From positions 1-64,000 of the forward strand of contig CAMCIC010000003.1 in the NCBI GenBank assembly GCA_945874895.1: a stretch of DNA of 64,000 nucleotides. The letters are read 5' to 3'. Position 1 is the stretch's first letter; each line of letters begins with the position of its first letter. This document shows, in pieces, positions 34,130 through 43,700 of this stretch. Below the pieces are notes generated by a model that was given only the letters and a program-made list of their open reading frames with translations, was not told where the DNA came from and made no database searches. The stretch comes from Akkermansia muciniphila (GTDB lineage Bacteria; Verrucomicrobiota; Verrucomicrobiia; Verrucomicrobiales; Akkermansiaceae). The position numbers were made by a program, and so were the translations under genes.

Positions 34130-34160
34130 CACCCCAACCCAGTTGAGCTGGATTGGGGTG
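34130..34160 (-). terminator. Stem-loop 3' of tRNA-Ser
   Basis: CACCCCAA (34130-34137) pairs with TTGGGGTG (34153-34160), with an inner CCAG/CTGG stem. It begins 4 bases past the mature tRNA 3' end. It has no T-run, so it is a probable processing or weak termination structure. Confidence 0.5.
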
Positions 34161-34164
34161 AGAG

Positions 34165-34249
34165 CGGAGAGGGTGGGATTCGAACCCACGGATGGTTTCC
34201 CATCTTCGGTTTTCAAGACCGACGCGATCGACCACTCTGCCACCTCTCC
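34165..34249 (-). tRNA. tRNA-Ser (TGA)
   Basis: The complement reads acceptor GGAGAGG paired with CCTCTCC, D arm GGCAGAGTGGTCGATCGC, anticodon stem CGGTC... with loop containing TGA, a long class II variable arm (GATGGGAAACCATC), T arm GTGGG-TTCGAAT-CCCAC, and discriminator G. CCA is not encoded. Confidence 0.95.
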
Positions 34250-34272
34250 TGAGATTTGCTGGTCGCGAGAAC

Positions 34273-34301
34273 TTGGTAGTGGGATTTTCCTGCCTTGACA
34301 A
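34273..34301 (-). promoter_or_regulatory. tRNA-Ser promoter
   Basis: On the minus strand TTGTCA (34296-34301), 17-nt spacer, TACCAA (34273-34278), 23 nt before the mature 5' end. Confidence 0.45.
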
Positions 34302-34785
34302 GAAAAACTGGGTGATAAGGTCATTTTCCCGCGATTCCAAGCACGTAGAGACATCGGAAAGCTTTGTCTCCTCCGTGGTAATAGAGTGAGGGCGCGAGGG
34401 ATGAATGGATTTCAGAAAAAAAATAAAAGTGGAAAAAAGATTGACAATCTTTCCTAATGCATTAATTTTTCCATGTCGCAAGTCGACAAGGCGGTCCGAT
34501 CATCAAGCACTAGGTTTTGGGTTTTTCCTAGGCATTCTGATCGGGCCGCTTACTTTTTGTACTTTTTGGTGAGATCGGAAGGGGCAACTGTGTTCTCATG
34601 CGCTGTGGAGATTTTCACCCTATCCTCGCAGGCTTCTCTGACATCGCGCCGTTGTCATCGCTCATCGATTCTTAGGCATCCACAGAGTTCCGTGTTTGGT
34701 GAGAGATATCAAACATGCCGAATTTTTCGTCGTATGCATTTGGTTTTGCCTGATGGGTCTTCCTGTGGCAGGTTTGGTCTCGTCC
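34302..34785. other. Intergenic region between tRNA-Ser and the metallohydrolase gene
   Basis: About 480 bases. A plus-strand promoter-like pair TTGACA (34441-34446) / TAATTT (34463-34468, 16-nt spacer) points at an ATG at 34473. The 108-codon frame it opens is rich in Ser/Arg/Phe with no recognisable domain, and I do not call it a gene. The promoter may instead serve the metallohydrolase gene with a leader of about 310 nt. Confidence 0.4.
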
Positions 34786-35592
34786 ATGGAGACACATGAA
34801 AATCAACCTGCGCGGCGTCCGCGTCTCACCTTTCTCGGCACTGGTACGTCCACCGGTGTTCCGGTGATTGGTTGCTCTTGTGCAGTATGCCTCTCCATCG
34901 ATCCGCGCAATCGACGACTGCGTTCTTCGGTCTTGTTGGAGAGCGAGGAAACGAACCTGTTGGTCGATGCTGGTCCCGATCTGCGGCAACAGGCGCTGCG
35001 TGCAGGAATCAAAAAGGTGGACGCGGTTCTCTACACTCACGGACACATGGATCATGTGGTTGGTTTTGATGAATTGCGCGCGTTTTGTTGGCAACGTGAT
35101 ACTCCCTTGCCGATGTATGCCAATCCGGGATGCATGGATATTTTGCGCACGATGTTTGCCTGGGCCTTTGCCGAGACCAACATCTATCGTGGATACATCA
35201 AGCCAGGTCCAGTGGTGGTGGAGGGACCGTTTGTGATTGGAGCATGGAAGATTTCTCCTCTGCCTGTGATGCACGGTGCGGTCGAGACCAATGGCTATCT
35301 CTTTGAGCGTGAGGGTGCCAAATCGTTGGCGTATATCTCAGATGTGAAGGCCATTCCCGATGCCACCATGGCGATGATTCGAGAGGTGGACTTGCTCATC
35401 CTGGATGCGCTGCACTACCGCCCGCACCCCACTCACATGCATATCGAGGAATCTCTATCCGTGATCGCCGACCTGAATCCTCGCGAGGCTTATCTCATAC
35501 ACTGTTCGCATGAGGTCGATCATGCGACACTTGAAAATGAACTGCCTGCTCACGTTCGTGTGGCTTTCGATACGCTTTCGTTAGAATTATGA
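34786..35592 (+). CDS. MBL-fold metallohydrolase, PhnP-like
   Basis: The 268-residue product from the ATG at 34786 has FLGTGTSTGVPVIGCSCAVC at the N-terminus. Its CxCxxC stretch is like the structural zinc site of PhnP. The metal-binding THGHMDHVVGFDE motif lies at about 83-95, with later His ligands in VMHGAVETNGY and in HCSHEVDHATLE. PhnP cleaves cyclic phosphodiesters; relatives have other substrates. The stop codon overlaps the next gene's start (ATGA), so the two are translationally coupled. The longer frame to 34696 adds an unconvincing hydrophobic stretch. Confidence 0.85.
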   Translation: METHENQPARRPRLTFLGTGTSTGVPVIGCSCAVCLSIDPRNRRLRSSVLLESEETNLLVDAGPDLRQQALRAGIKKVDAVLYTHGHMDHVVGFDELRAFCWQRDTPLPMYANPGCMDILRTMFAWAFAETNIYRGYIKPGPVVVEGPFVIGAWKISPLPVMHGAVETNGYLFEREGAKSLAYISDVKAIPDATMAMIREVDLLILDALHYRPHPTHMHIEESLSVIADLNPREAYLIHCSHEVDHATLENELPAHVRVAFDTLSLEL

Positions 35593-37163
35593 AAACGACT
35601 TTGTTCCGACTCTTGTTCTGCCTGTGTGGCCTTCTTTCTGCGGCGCCCGCACCGCTATCTCCAGAGCGAGTGGTCGTGCTTTACAACTCAGCCCTGCCTG
35701 ACTCGCAAGAACTGGCGAAAGCCTACCAAATAGCGCGCGGTATTCCGTTAGCAAATCTGATCGGTCTGCCCATGCCGGACCGCGAGGAAATCACGCGTGA
35801 GGAATTTGAGACTTCGATCCGCGTCCCGCTGCGTGCTGAGTTTGACAAACGTGCGTGGTGGAAAATGGGGCGGGCTGATGCCCATACCACAGTAGCCGTG
35901 GAAAATCGCATGCAGGTGATCGTCTCGATGCGCGGTGTGCCATTGAAGATCGCGCGCGTTGCTGATTCGATCCAAGCTGCTGAAGTCAAGCCCACGGCGG
36001 AGAGTGCGGCACCGAAAAATCCGATGCTGATCGCGAACGAGGCATCGGTTGACTCAGAGTTGGCGATTCTCAGTTGGAGTGGTCAGTCCATTGCTGGTCC
36101 TTTGCAGAATGCTTATTTCCAGTCGAACAAGGGCTTCTCTGAAGCTGCACTTCCTTTTTTGATGCTCGTTGGGCGCATCGATGGCCCATCGCAGGTCATT
36201 TGCCAGCGCATGATTGCTGATGCCGTGGCTGTGGAAAAAACGGGTTTATGGGGTCGGGCTTACTGCGATTTGGCTCAGTTCTATCCTCAAGGGGAAACGT
36301 GGATCCGTTCCTCTGCCTTGCAGTGTTCTGATGCCGGCATGCCCGTGGTGGTGCATCCATGGAAAGAAGTTTTTCCCAAACACTACCCGATGACGGAGGC
36401 AGCCGTCTATTTCGGATGGTATGAGTGGAATGTCTGCGGACCCTTCGTGAAGCCCGGCTTTCAGTTGCGTCGTGGTGCGGTGGCCGTGCATTTGCACAGC
36501 TTCAGTGCTTCCACCATCCGCAGTGAGACGGCCAACTGGTGTGGTCCGCTGCTAGCCCGTGGCGCTGCCGTTACGCTCGGCAATGTCTACGAGCCATATC
36601 TCGGCTCCTCCCATCATTTTGACGAATTGCAAAAGCGTTTGCTGGAGGGTTACACATGGATCGAAGCTGCCTATGCAGCGATGCCCGTGCTCTCATGGCA
36701 GGGAGTGGTGCTGGGTGATCCACTTTATCGGCCCTTCCTGCATCTTGATGGAAGCGGTGAAAAACTGCCTGCCGATCGTCCCTACCGAGCGCTGCGAGTG
36801 GCGAAACTTTTGCACGACGGGCAGGACAGCAAAATGCTCGCGGAAATCGAACGCATCGGTCGGGAAAAAGGCAACGCTGTGATGTTAGAGTCATTGGGCT
36901 TGCTTCACTTGCAGCGCAAGCAGGAGGCACTGGCCTTGCGGTTCATTCAGGAGGCAAAGCCCTTGTATCAGGATGCCGCTGACCGCTTGCGATGTGACAT
37001 GCATGTGATGGGTATGGATCGAGATGCGGGTCGCATCGGCCTAGCGGTCAAAAACGTGCGAGATGCCGAGATTCTTTATGCGGACCTTCCGGAAGTGCAA
37101 GCAGTGCGTTCGTGGCGTGCGATTCTCGATCCTCCGCCACCGGTGCAGCCACCGAAAAAATGA
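35589..37163 (+). CDS. TIGR03790 family secreted protein
   Basis: A 524-residue exported protein with a signal peptide (about 1-19, ending SAAPA). The TIGR03790-type opening is VVVLYNSALPDSQELAKAYQIARGIP (split here by function: strand, then helix), continued by LANLIGLPMPDREEITREEF. The family is found mainly in planctomycetes, verrucomicrobia and some proteobacteria, and its activity is unknown. Tetratricopeptide-like helices occupy the last 120 residues (SMLAEIERIG, LGLLHLQRKQEAL). Four-base overlap with the metallohydrolase gene suggests the two act together or need matched amounts. Confidence 0.82.
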   Translation: MKTTLFRLLFCLCGLLSAAPAPLSPERVVVLYNSALPDSQELAKAYQIARGIPLANLIGLPMPDREEITREEFETSIRVPLRAEFDKRAWWKMGRADAHTTVAVENRMQVIVSMRGVPLKIARVADSIQAAEVKPTAESAAPKNPMLIANEASVDSELAILSWSGQSIAGPLQNAYFQSNKGFSEAALPFLMLVGRIDGPSQVICQRMIADAVAVEKTGLWGRAYCDLAQFYPQGETWIRSSALQCSDAGMPVVVHPWKEVFPKHYPMTEAAVYFGWYEWNVCGPFVKPGFQLRRGAVAVHLHSFSASTIRSETANWCGPLLARGAAVTLGNVYEPYLGSSHHFDELQKRLLEGYTWIEAAYAAMPVLSWQGVVLGDPLYRPFLHLDGSGEKLPADRPYRALRVAKLLHDGQDSKMLAEIERIGREKGNAVMLESLGLLHLQRKQEALALRFIQEAKPLYQDAADRLRCDMHVMGMDRDAGRIGLAVKNVRDAEILYADLPEVQAVRSWRAILDPPPPVQPPKK

Positions 37164-37182
37164 ATCATCGCAGATTCGATTG

Positions 37183-37211
37183 TTGTGCGTTGCTGCATTC
37201 GTGATTATTCT
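37183..37211 (+). promoter_or_regulatory. Promoter of the xylulokinase-like gene
   Basis: TTGTGC (37183-37188), 17-nt spacer, TATTCT (37206-37211), ending 8 nt before the ATG at 37220. A near-leaderless mRNA is implied. Confidence 0.5.
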
Positions 37212-37219
37212 CGCGCCCT

Positions 37220-38767
37220 ATGCATTTGGGTATTGATAGCTCCACGCAATCCTTGAGCGGTTTGGTCATCGATGTGACGACGGGTCAGATCGTCGCGGAA
37301 AAATCGGTGAACTTTGGTTTGGACCTGCCGCAATATGGCTCACCACAGGGTTTTCTTCCCGGTGGAACGGATGGCGAGGTTCACTCCCAGCCTCGCATGT
37401 GGTTGGCGGCATTGGATCAAATGTTGTCGGAGTTGGGGGACCTTGTCGATCTATCACAAATTCGTTCGATCGGCGGCAGTGGACAACAACATGGTTCGGT
37501 GTATCTGAATGCGAGTGCTTCCGAGTGCTTGGCAAATCTCGATCCTCAAAGCGATCTGGTGACGCAGTTGCAGTCCGCATTCAGTCGCAATACTTCTCCG
37601 ATCTGGATGGACACCTCCACAGGTTCGCAATGTCGTGAAATCGCGGCTGCCATGGGCGGCGATGCGGAAGTTTGCGCGCGCAGCGGATCCACGGCGATCG
37701 AGCGTTTCACTGGCCCGCAAATCCGCAAGTTCTGGCAACAACAACCGGCAGATTATGACGCGACCGCGCGCATCCATCTGGTCAGTTCGTTTCTGTGTTC
37801 GGTGCTTGCGGGATGCCATGCCGCCATCGATTTCGGCGATGGCGCTGGTATGAATCTGATGAACCTCGCTTCTCGTCAGTGGGATTACGATTTGTTAGAA
37901 GCCACCGCGCCGATGTTGCGTGTGAAACTCCCAGAGTTGGCCGCGGCAGGAAGTGTGGTCGGGCCTGTGGCGGATTATTTTGTGGTGAAATACGGTTTTT
38001 CGCCTGAGTGCCAAGTGGGTGTTTTTACTGGTGATAATCCCGCGTCGCTTGTCGGCATGGGCGCGACATCGCCGGGGCAGGTGGTGATTTCGCTAGGCAC
38101 GAGCGATACCTTTTTCGCAGGCATGACGCAGGCTTTCACCGATCCACGCGGCTTTGGTCACGTTTTTGGCAATCCCGGTGGCGGTTACATGTGTTTGGTT
38201 TGTTTCCGCAATGGTTCGCTGGCGCGTGAAGCTCTGCGCGATCAGTATGGGCTCGATTGGTCGGCCTTTGATCGAGTAGCGCTTGCGCAGACTTCACCGG
38301 GCAACGATGGCAATTTGATGCTGCCTTTTTTCGGTCCTGAGATCACACCGCGATGTGACTTTGAAAAACCGCTGCGCAGCGGTAGCGAGGCTTTTGTGCG
38401 TGGCGAAGATCCCGCGAAACAAGTGCGAGCCTTGCTCGAAGGGCAGTTCCTCAACATGCGACTTCATACGGATTGGATCGGCATCCATGTCGATCGCATC
38501 CTCCTCACGGGGGGGGCCTCGCGCAATGACGGGATTGCTCAGATTGTGGCCGATGTATTTGGCGCCCCCGTAGAACGCCTCGCGATTGCCAATTCCGCCG
38601 CACTCGGCGCGGCGATTCTTGGCGCTGTTACTTCAGGACAGGATATGGGGCAGACGCAGTCGAAATTCTGCCATCCAGCTCATGACTCCCGCATCGAACC
38701 CACGCGCGGTGTCAGCTATGATGCGGAACTCTCCGCCTACGCCAATTTGCTCGCACATAGATCCTAG
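37220..38767 (+). CDS. FGGY-family carbohydrate kinase, xylulokinase-like
   Basis: A 515-residue sugar kinase with the FGGY two-domain layout. It has GIDSSTQSLSGLVID (about 4-18), GGSGQQHGSVY (about 90-100), WMDTSTGSQCREI, the hinge TGDNPASLVGMG, SLGTSDTFFAGM (about 292-303) and the ATP-binding LLTGGASRNDGIAQI. Residues around PQYGSPQGFLPGG resemble the long-form xylulokinase branch. Fuculokinase or rhamnulokinase activity, which would feed the microcompartment, cannot be excluded but is less likely. It meets the convergent dehydrogenase with a 4-base tail overlap. Confidence 0.88.
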   Translation: MHLGIDSSTQSLSGLVIDVTTGQIVAEKSVNFGLDLPQYGSPQGFLPGGTDGEVHSQPRMWLAALDQMLSELGDLVDLSQIRSIGGSGQQHGSVYLNASASECLANLDPQSDLVTQLQSAFSRNTSPIWMDTSTGSQCREIAAAMGGDAEVCARSGSTAIERFTGPQIRKFWQQQPADYDATARIHLVSSFLCSVLAGCHAAIDFGDGAGMNLMNLASRQWDYDLLEATAPMLRVKLPELAAAGSVVGPVADYFVVKYGFSPECQVGVFTGDNPASLVGMGATSPGQVVISLGTSDTFFAGMTQAFTDPRGFGHVFGNPGGGYMCLVCFRNGSLAREALRDQYGLDWSAFDRVALAQTSPGNDGNLMLPFFGPEITPRCDFEKPLRSGSEAFVRGEDPAKQVRALLEGQFLNMRLHTDWIGIHVDRILLTGGASRNDGIAQIVADVFGAPVERLAIANSAALGAAILGAVTSGQDMGQTQSKFCHPAHDSRIEPTRGVSYDAELSAYANLLAHRS

Positions 38768-39609
38768 TGAAAAAACGACTCATCCGCATAGGGCTTTGCG
38801 AGGGCTGTATAATCCTGCTCGGCAAGCCCGTCATCACAAAGTTCCTGCATTCGTCGTGATACGGTATGCATGGCAGGTAGTTCCAGGCGCATGCTGTGTG
38901 CGAGTTCCAGTGCGTAGACGGAATCCTTGCGCATGTTATCGAGCGAGAAATGGGTGTCGAAGTCACCCTTCAGCATGCCTGGCAATTTCATTTTCGTTAA
39001 GGCGGATGCGGTGCCATGTTGCGTGATGGCATGGGAGAAGGATTCCTTGCTGATGCCGTGCTTAAGGCAGAGTGCCATGGCTTCGGAAAGTGCTTGGATT
39101 TGGCAGGCGGCGATGAGGTTGGTGGAGAGTTTCACCACCGTGGCGTGCCCCATGGTTCCCATCCGAATCAATGCGCTTGCTGTCGGTGCCAGAATGGCTT
39201 CGGCACGCGCGACTGCGTCATCCGAACCGGCGAGGTAATACATCAATTTTCCTTCACCTGCCGCGATCTTGGAACCAGTGAACGGAGCGTCGACAAAAGA
39301 GCAGCCAATGGCATCACATTGATCGGCCATCCATAAAATGGTAGGCAGGTCTACAGTCGAATGGTTCATGACAAAATGGCCTGAGGTGAGAGTCGGCCGA
39401 ATCTGCTCGAATACAGAACGTAGGGATTTGCCGTCCTTGAGATAGAACGAGAGAATTTCCGATGCGTGCGTTGCTGCGGTCGGATCCGCGATGAATCCTG
39501 CTAGATCCTTGGCGGTGCGGTTCCAGCGAGTGACGCTTGCACCGGATTGTTGCCAGTTGTCGGCACAACGCGAGCCGATGATTCCCATGCCGAAGACGGT
39601 GATATTCAT
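38764..39609 (-). CDS. NAD(P)-dependent beta-hydroxyacid dehydrogenase
   Basis: A 281-residue member of the 3-hydroxyisobutyrate/tartronate-semialdehyde reductase family. It has a Rossmann start (ITVFGMGIIGSRCADN), the substrate motif DAPFTGSKIAAGEGKLMY (about 107-124) and the catalytic-lysine segment GHATVVKLSTNLIAA (about 154-168). The exact substrate is not determinable. It could take part in glyoxylate or branched-chain metabolism, or act as a succinic-semialdehyde-type reductase. The gene for a secreted hypothetical protein lies 20 bases upstream on the same strand. Confidence 0.87.
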   Translation of the reverse strand: MNITVFGMGIIGSRCADNWQQSGASVTRWNRTAKDLAGFIADPTAATHASEILSFYLKDGKSLRSVFEQIRPTLTSGHFVMNHSTVDLPTILWMADQCDAIGCSFVDAPFTGSKIAAGEGKLMYYLAGSDDAVARAEAILAPTASALIRMGTMGHATVVKLSTNLIAACQIQALSEAMALCLKHGISKESFSHAITQHGTASALTKMKLPGMLKGDFDTHFSLDNMRKDSVYALELAHSMRLELPAMHTVSRRMQELCDDGLAEQDYTALAKPYADESFFH

Positions 39610-39629
39610 GTGCGGCTACCGATAGCAGC

Positions 39630-40541
39630 TTATTCCCCGTTTTCCAGTTGAGTTTTGCTTTTGCGCCGGAATTGTTCGTCTCGCGCTTTTTTCAGGTATT
39701 CGAAATACCGTTGCTGTGCGTCCAGATCGGGTCGTTGTGTCATTGGTTTCGCTTGCGGACCATATTTTTTCCACGGTCCAAAAGGCACTTGGGATTCTTC
39801 TACAAATCTCCAATGCACCTGACTGGAATCGGCGATGCTGAGATAATCGCGAACGGCTGGCGAGATGTCGATCGCCGCGCCGCGATTGCTGGTATTGACC
39901 GGGCGCTTGTCGCCGAACACGTAGGGCCAGTCATCCACGACAAAAGGACCTACGTCCTCCCACTGAGCGTAGCAAGAGCGGTTGTTGGAGTAAATCTGAA
40001 GCCATCGACCTTTCAGGGTTGAGCTACCGTCGTTTTTTTTGACACGATGAAACCAAGGAATCACCTTTTCTGCCTCTGGCCTGTAGCCACCTTGTTGTTT
40101 GTCGTTGTAGGGAAGAGCGATGTAGAAGGGGTTGAGCTTCGGGACAAAATGTTTCGGGCGGAATTCTCCCGTGCTGTGCGAGGCGATGCGCTTCATCGGA
40201 TCGGGATCATCATAGCCGCCATAGTTGGCTTGCCAGTTGAGGTCCCATGAAGACACATGATTCGGCACGGGATTGTTTTGCGCCGGTTGTTCCCCGATCC
40301 AGAAGGCTGTGGAGGTGATATTGAGTTTCCACGGATAGAGTGTGCTTTGAGCAGGCGCCGTCGTCGCCCGTGCTGCAGCGGAAGTGGTGGGATACACGAT
40401 GCGCGTGCCGCTGGGGATCACCACCCGGGGAGTCCCTGCGGAGTTCTGAGCATGCAAAAAAGTAGGGATCAAAAAAAACAGGGCTGTAGCCGCGTGATGC
40501 ACGAGGCTGCGGAATCGGTGCTCATGGAACGGGAAACGCAT
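39630..40541 (-). CDS. Secreted hypothetical protein with DPBB/RlpA-like features
   Basis: From the ATG at 40541 (MRFPFHEHRF) the product is 303 residues with a signal peptide ending LHAQN (about residue 34). The body contains KLNITSTAFWIGEQPAQ, then CYAQWEDVGPF, then GAAIDISPAVRDYL. This succession resembles double-psi beta-barrel (RlpA-like) proteins, in which a late Asp lies in an AID-type motif. The tail is highly charged and helical. Family membership is uncertain. The TIGR or DUF assignment would need a profile search; the fold suggestion is inference from motif order. Confidence 0.6.
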   Translation of the reverse strand: MRFPFHEHRFRSLVHHAATALFFLIPTFLHAQNSAGTPRVVIPSGTRIVYPTTSAAARATTAPAQSTLYPWKLNITSTAFWIGEQPAQNNPVPNHVSSWDLNWQANYGGYDDPDPMKRIASHSTGEFRPKHFVPKLNPFYIALPYNDKQQGGYRPEAEKVIPWFHRVKKNDGSSTLKGRWLQIYSNNRSCYAQWEDVGPFVVDDWPYVFGDKRPVNTSNRGAAIDISPAVRDYLSIADSSQVHWRFVEESQVPFGPWKKYGPQAKPMTQRPDLDAQQRYFEYLKKARDEQFRRKSKTQLENGE

Positions 40542-40718
40542 GGGTACGATCGTGGGTAGCTCTGCGGAAAACGCCCGCAACTTTTGTCATGGCACAACGG
40601 AGGCATCAAGATCGAATTTTTTCCATCATCATGATTCGCTGGCTGTGGCCATGGGCAAGGATCGATGATATGACAAGTTCCGCTTTTCAAGCACTGCAAT
40701 TCCCGTTATGTCACGTGA

Positions 40719-43700
40719 GTGGAGGTATTGGGAGCATTCGATTGGCACTATCCGGCGGAATTGCCGGTGGTCGGCCTACGCGATGAAATCCTCGAATCCT
40801 TGCGCAAGCATGATGTGCTGGTGGTGGTCAGCGAGACTGGGTCTGGTAAGACGACGCAGTTGCCGAAGATGGTGACCGAGGTATTGCAGGAAATCTATGC
40901 AGACAAAATGGGGTTGATCGGCGTGACGCAACCACGGCGCATCGCAGCAGTCAGTGTGGCGAAGCGGGTGGCGGAGGAATTGAAACAACCGCTCGGGGGA
41001 CTCATCGGTTATCAGGTGCGCTTCGATGAAAAGATCTCGGCACAAACGCGGATCAAGTTCATGACCGATGGCATCCTCCTTGCGGAAACCCAAGGTGATC
41101 GCACGTTGAAACGTTACGACGCGATCGTCCTCGATGAAGCACATGAACGCTCGCTCAATATCGATTTTTTGTTAGGTTACCTCAAGGAACTACGTCGCGA
41201 ACGACCTTCGCTGAAAATTGTCATTTCCTCGGCCACTCTCGATGCGGGAGCTTTTGCAGAATTTTTTCGGGAAGAAGGCCAAGAAGTGCCCATCATTCAG
41301 GCATCGGGTCGCACGTTTCCCGTGGAGGAATGTTTTTTGCCGCCCAGTGAGGAAGAAGAGTTGCCGCAGCATGTGGCGCGTGCCGTCGATTGGTTGACGG
41401 ATCTCGATCCAGTGGGTGACGTGCTTGTTTTTCTCCCCGGAGAAAAGGAGATTCGCGAATGTGCGGATGCATTGGAGGGGAGAAAGTATTTCCGCACGGA
41501 GATTCTGCCTTTATTTGCGCGCTTGAGCATGGGGGATCAGCAGCGAGTCTTTGCGCCGGGAAATTTGCGTCGCGTGATCTTGGCGACCAATGTGGCGGAG
41601 ACATCGCTAACGATTCCGCGCATCACCAGTGTCGTCGATAGTGGTTTGGCACGGGTGAGTCGATGGAGCCCCGCGCGTGGCGTGCAGCGTTTGCAAATCG
41701 AGCCTGTGAGTCAAGCGAGCGCGAGGCAACGCAAAGGCCGCTGCGGTCGGGTGAAGGAGGGAATCTGCGTGCGCTTGTATGATGAACAGGACCTCGCGGA
41801 GCGTTCGGAATTTACCGATCCGGAGATCCGTCGCAGCTCTCTCGCAGGCGTGATCCTACGCATGATTTCGTTAGGTTTGCCACCTATGGAAGAATTTCCT
41901 CTGATCGATGCGCCAGCGCCTAAGGCGGTCTCTGAGGGCTACAGGACCTTGCGGGAAGTTGGCGCTCTCGGCAGGGAAAAGCAACTTACGGCAGCGGGTC
42001 GGCAAATGGCTCGAATGCCCGTAGATCCGCGGTTGGCGCGAATGTTGATCGAGGCCTCTCACGAGAAATGCCTGCGCGAATTGCTTCCTGTCATCGCGGC
42101 TTTGGAAAGCAGCGATCCACGCGAAAGACCAGCGGAAAAACAAAAAGAAGCCGATGCCGCTCATGCGCGCTGGAAGCATCCGCAGTCTGACTTTTTTTCG
42201 TTGCTGCGGTTGTGGTTGGACCTACAGCGCTTTCAGGATAAGGGGAAGTGGCGTCGCAATGCCCTGCGCAAGTATTGCGGCGAGGCGTTTCTCAACATGC
42301 GCCGGGCGATGGAGTGGGCAAACATCCATGAGGAATTGCTCGATCTTTGCCAGCGTGAGTTGAAGTGGGAAATCCCTGCTGCGATGCTACGGCTGGATTC
42401 TTCAGATGCCGAGTGGCAGGCGGCGTATGATCCATTTCATCGCTCTCTGCTGGCCGGCGTGCCCCGGCAATTGGCGTTGTGGGACGCTCAGGAAAAACAA
42501 TACCGAAGCGCCAGTGGAGGAGGATTTGCTGTGTTTCCCGGATCGGGATTATTTGCAGTGAAACGCTTTGATTGGGTATTGGGCATGGAGATTGTGGAGA
42601 CAACTCGTTTGTGGGCTCGCCGCTTGGCACGAATCGATCCCATATGGGTCGAAAAAGTAGCCGCACATCTCTGTTCATATCGATACAGCCATGGTTACTG
42701 GGATGAAAAGCAAGGTGCGGTATACGCCAAAGAAACCGTGCTTTGCGGCGGCTTGGTGGTCGTAAAGGACAGGCCCGTGCATTGGGGGCGCATCGATCCT
42801 AAGGCGGCTCGGGAAGTGTTCATCCGCGAGGGATTGCTCGGCGGCGGGATTCGCGCTGCTTGCCCGTCGCTGGCTCAGCTGTCGCGATTGCGAGAGCAAG
42901 TTCGTTTGATGGAAGTAAAGCTCCGTCGTCCCGATTATCTCTGGAGTGATGATCAGGCATACGCGTTTTTTGATCGCATCATTCCGCAGGGGATGTGCAC
43001 GGCAAAGGCGTTTCACAAGTGGCGTATGGATCATGAGTCTTCTCTGATGGCGGGGGCGGCTGATGTGGTATGGGATGAGAATTTGTTAGAAAATATGGAT
43101 GCGTTCCCCGATGTCCTTGCATGGGAGGGTGAGGAATACAGTGTCTACTACGCCATGGCACCCGGTGAACGCGATGATGGAGTCACGATAGGTGTGCACA
43201 TCGATCAGTTGCGAGATTTCCCCGTGCACCTTTTGTCATGGGGAGTGGCGGGTTATTTGATGGATCGCGTCGAGTTTCTCGTGCGTGCCCTGCCCAAGGA
43301 TCTTCGCAAGGTCTGTCAGCCCATCAGCGAATTTGTGAGAGAATTTGTCGAGGACTATGAAAATGCCATTCCTGACATCAGTTTGGTCAGAGTTCTTGCG
43401 CAGCGGGTGCAACAGCGGGTTCGTTACACGGTTCCGGAATCGGACATCGATTTGAGTGCCTTGCCTCCCGAGTGGCAGGTGAAATGCTGGGTCTGCGATG
43501 ATGAGGGTGACGAGATTTTGTTAGGTACGGATCTCTTGGCGATGAAGGAAAAGCTTCGTCCGCTCCTGCTCAAGCGCCTTGAAGAATATGCGAGTGAGGA
43601 ATGGCATTGCAGCGGAGCGAATGCATGGCCGATGGATTTGCCTGATAGGGTCGAATGCATGGGAGGTTATGCCTATCCCGCTTTGGTTGATGAAGGAGAA

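Noticed and set aside
33956-34481. Minus-strand frames of 132 and 120 codons across tRNA-Ser
   Set aside because: They run through a tRNA gene and a terminator-like hairpin, a common source of false gene calls.
34473-34799. 108-codon plus-strand frame with an upstream TTGACA/TAATTT pair
   Set aside because: The product is Ser/Arg/Phe-rich without domain or signal, and it overlaps the start of the metallohydrolase gene. It remains possible but unsupported.
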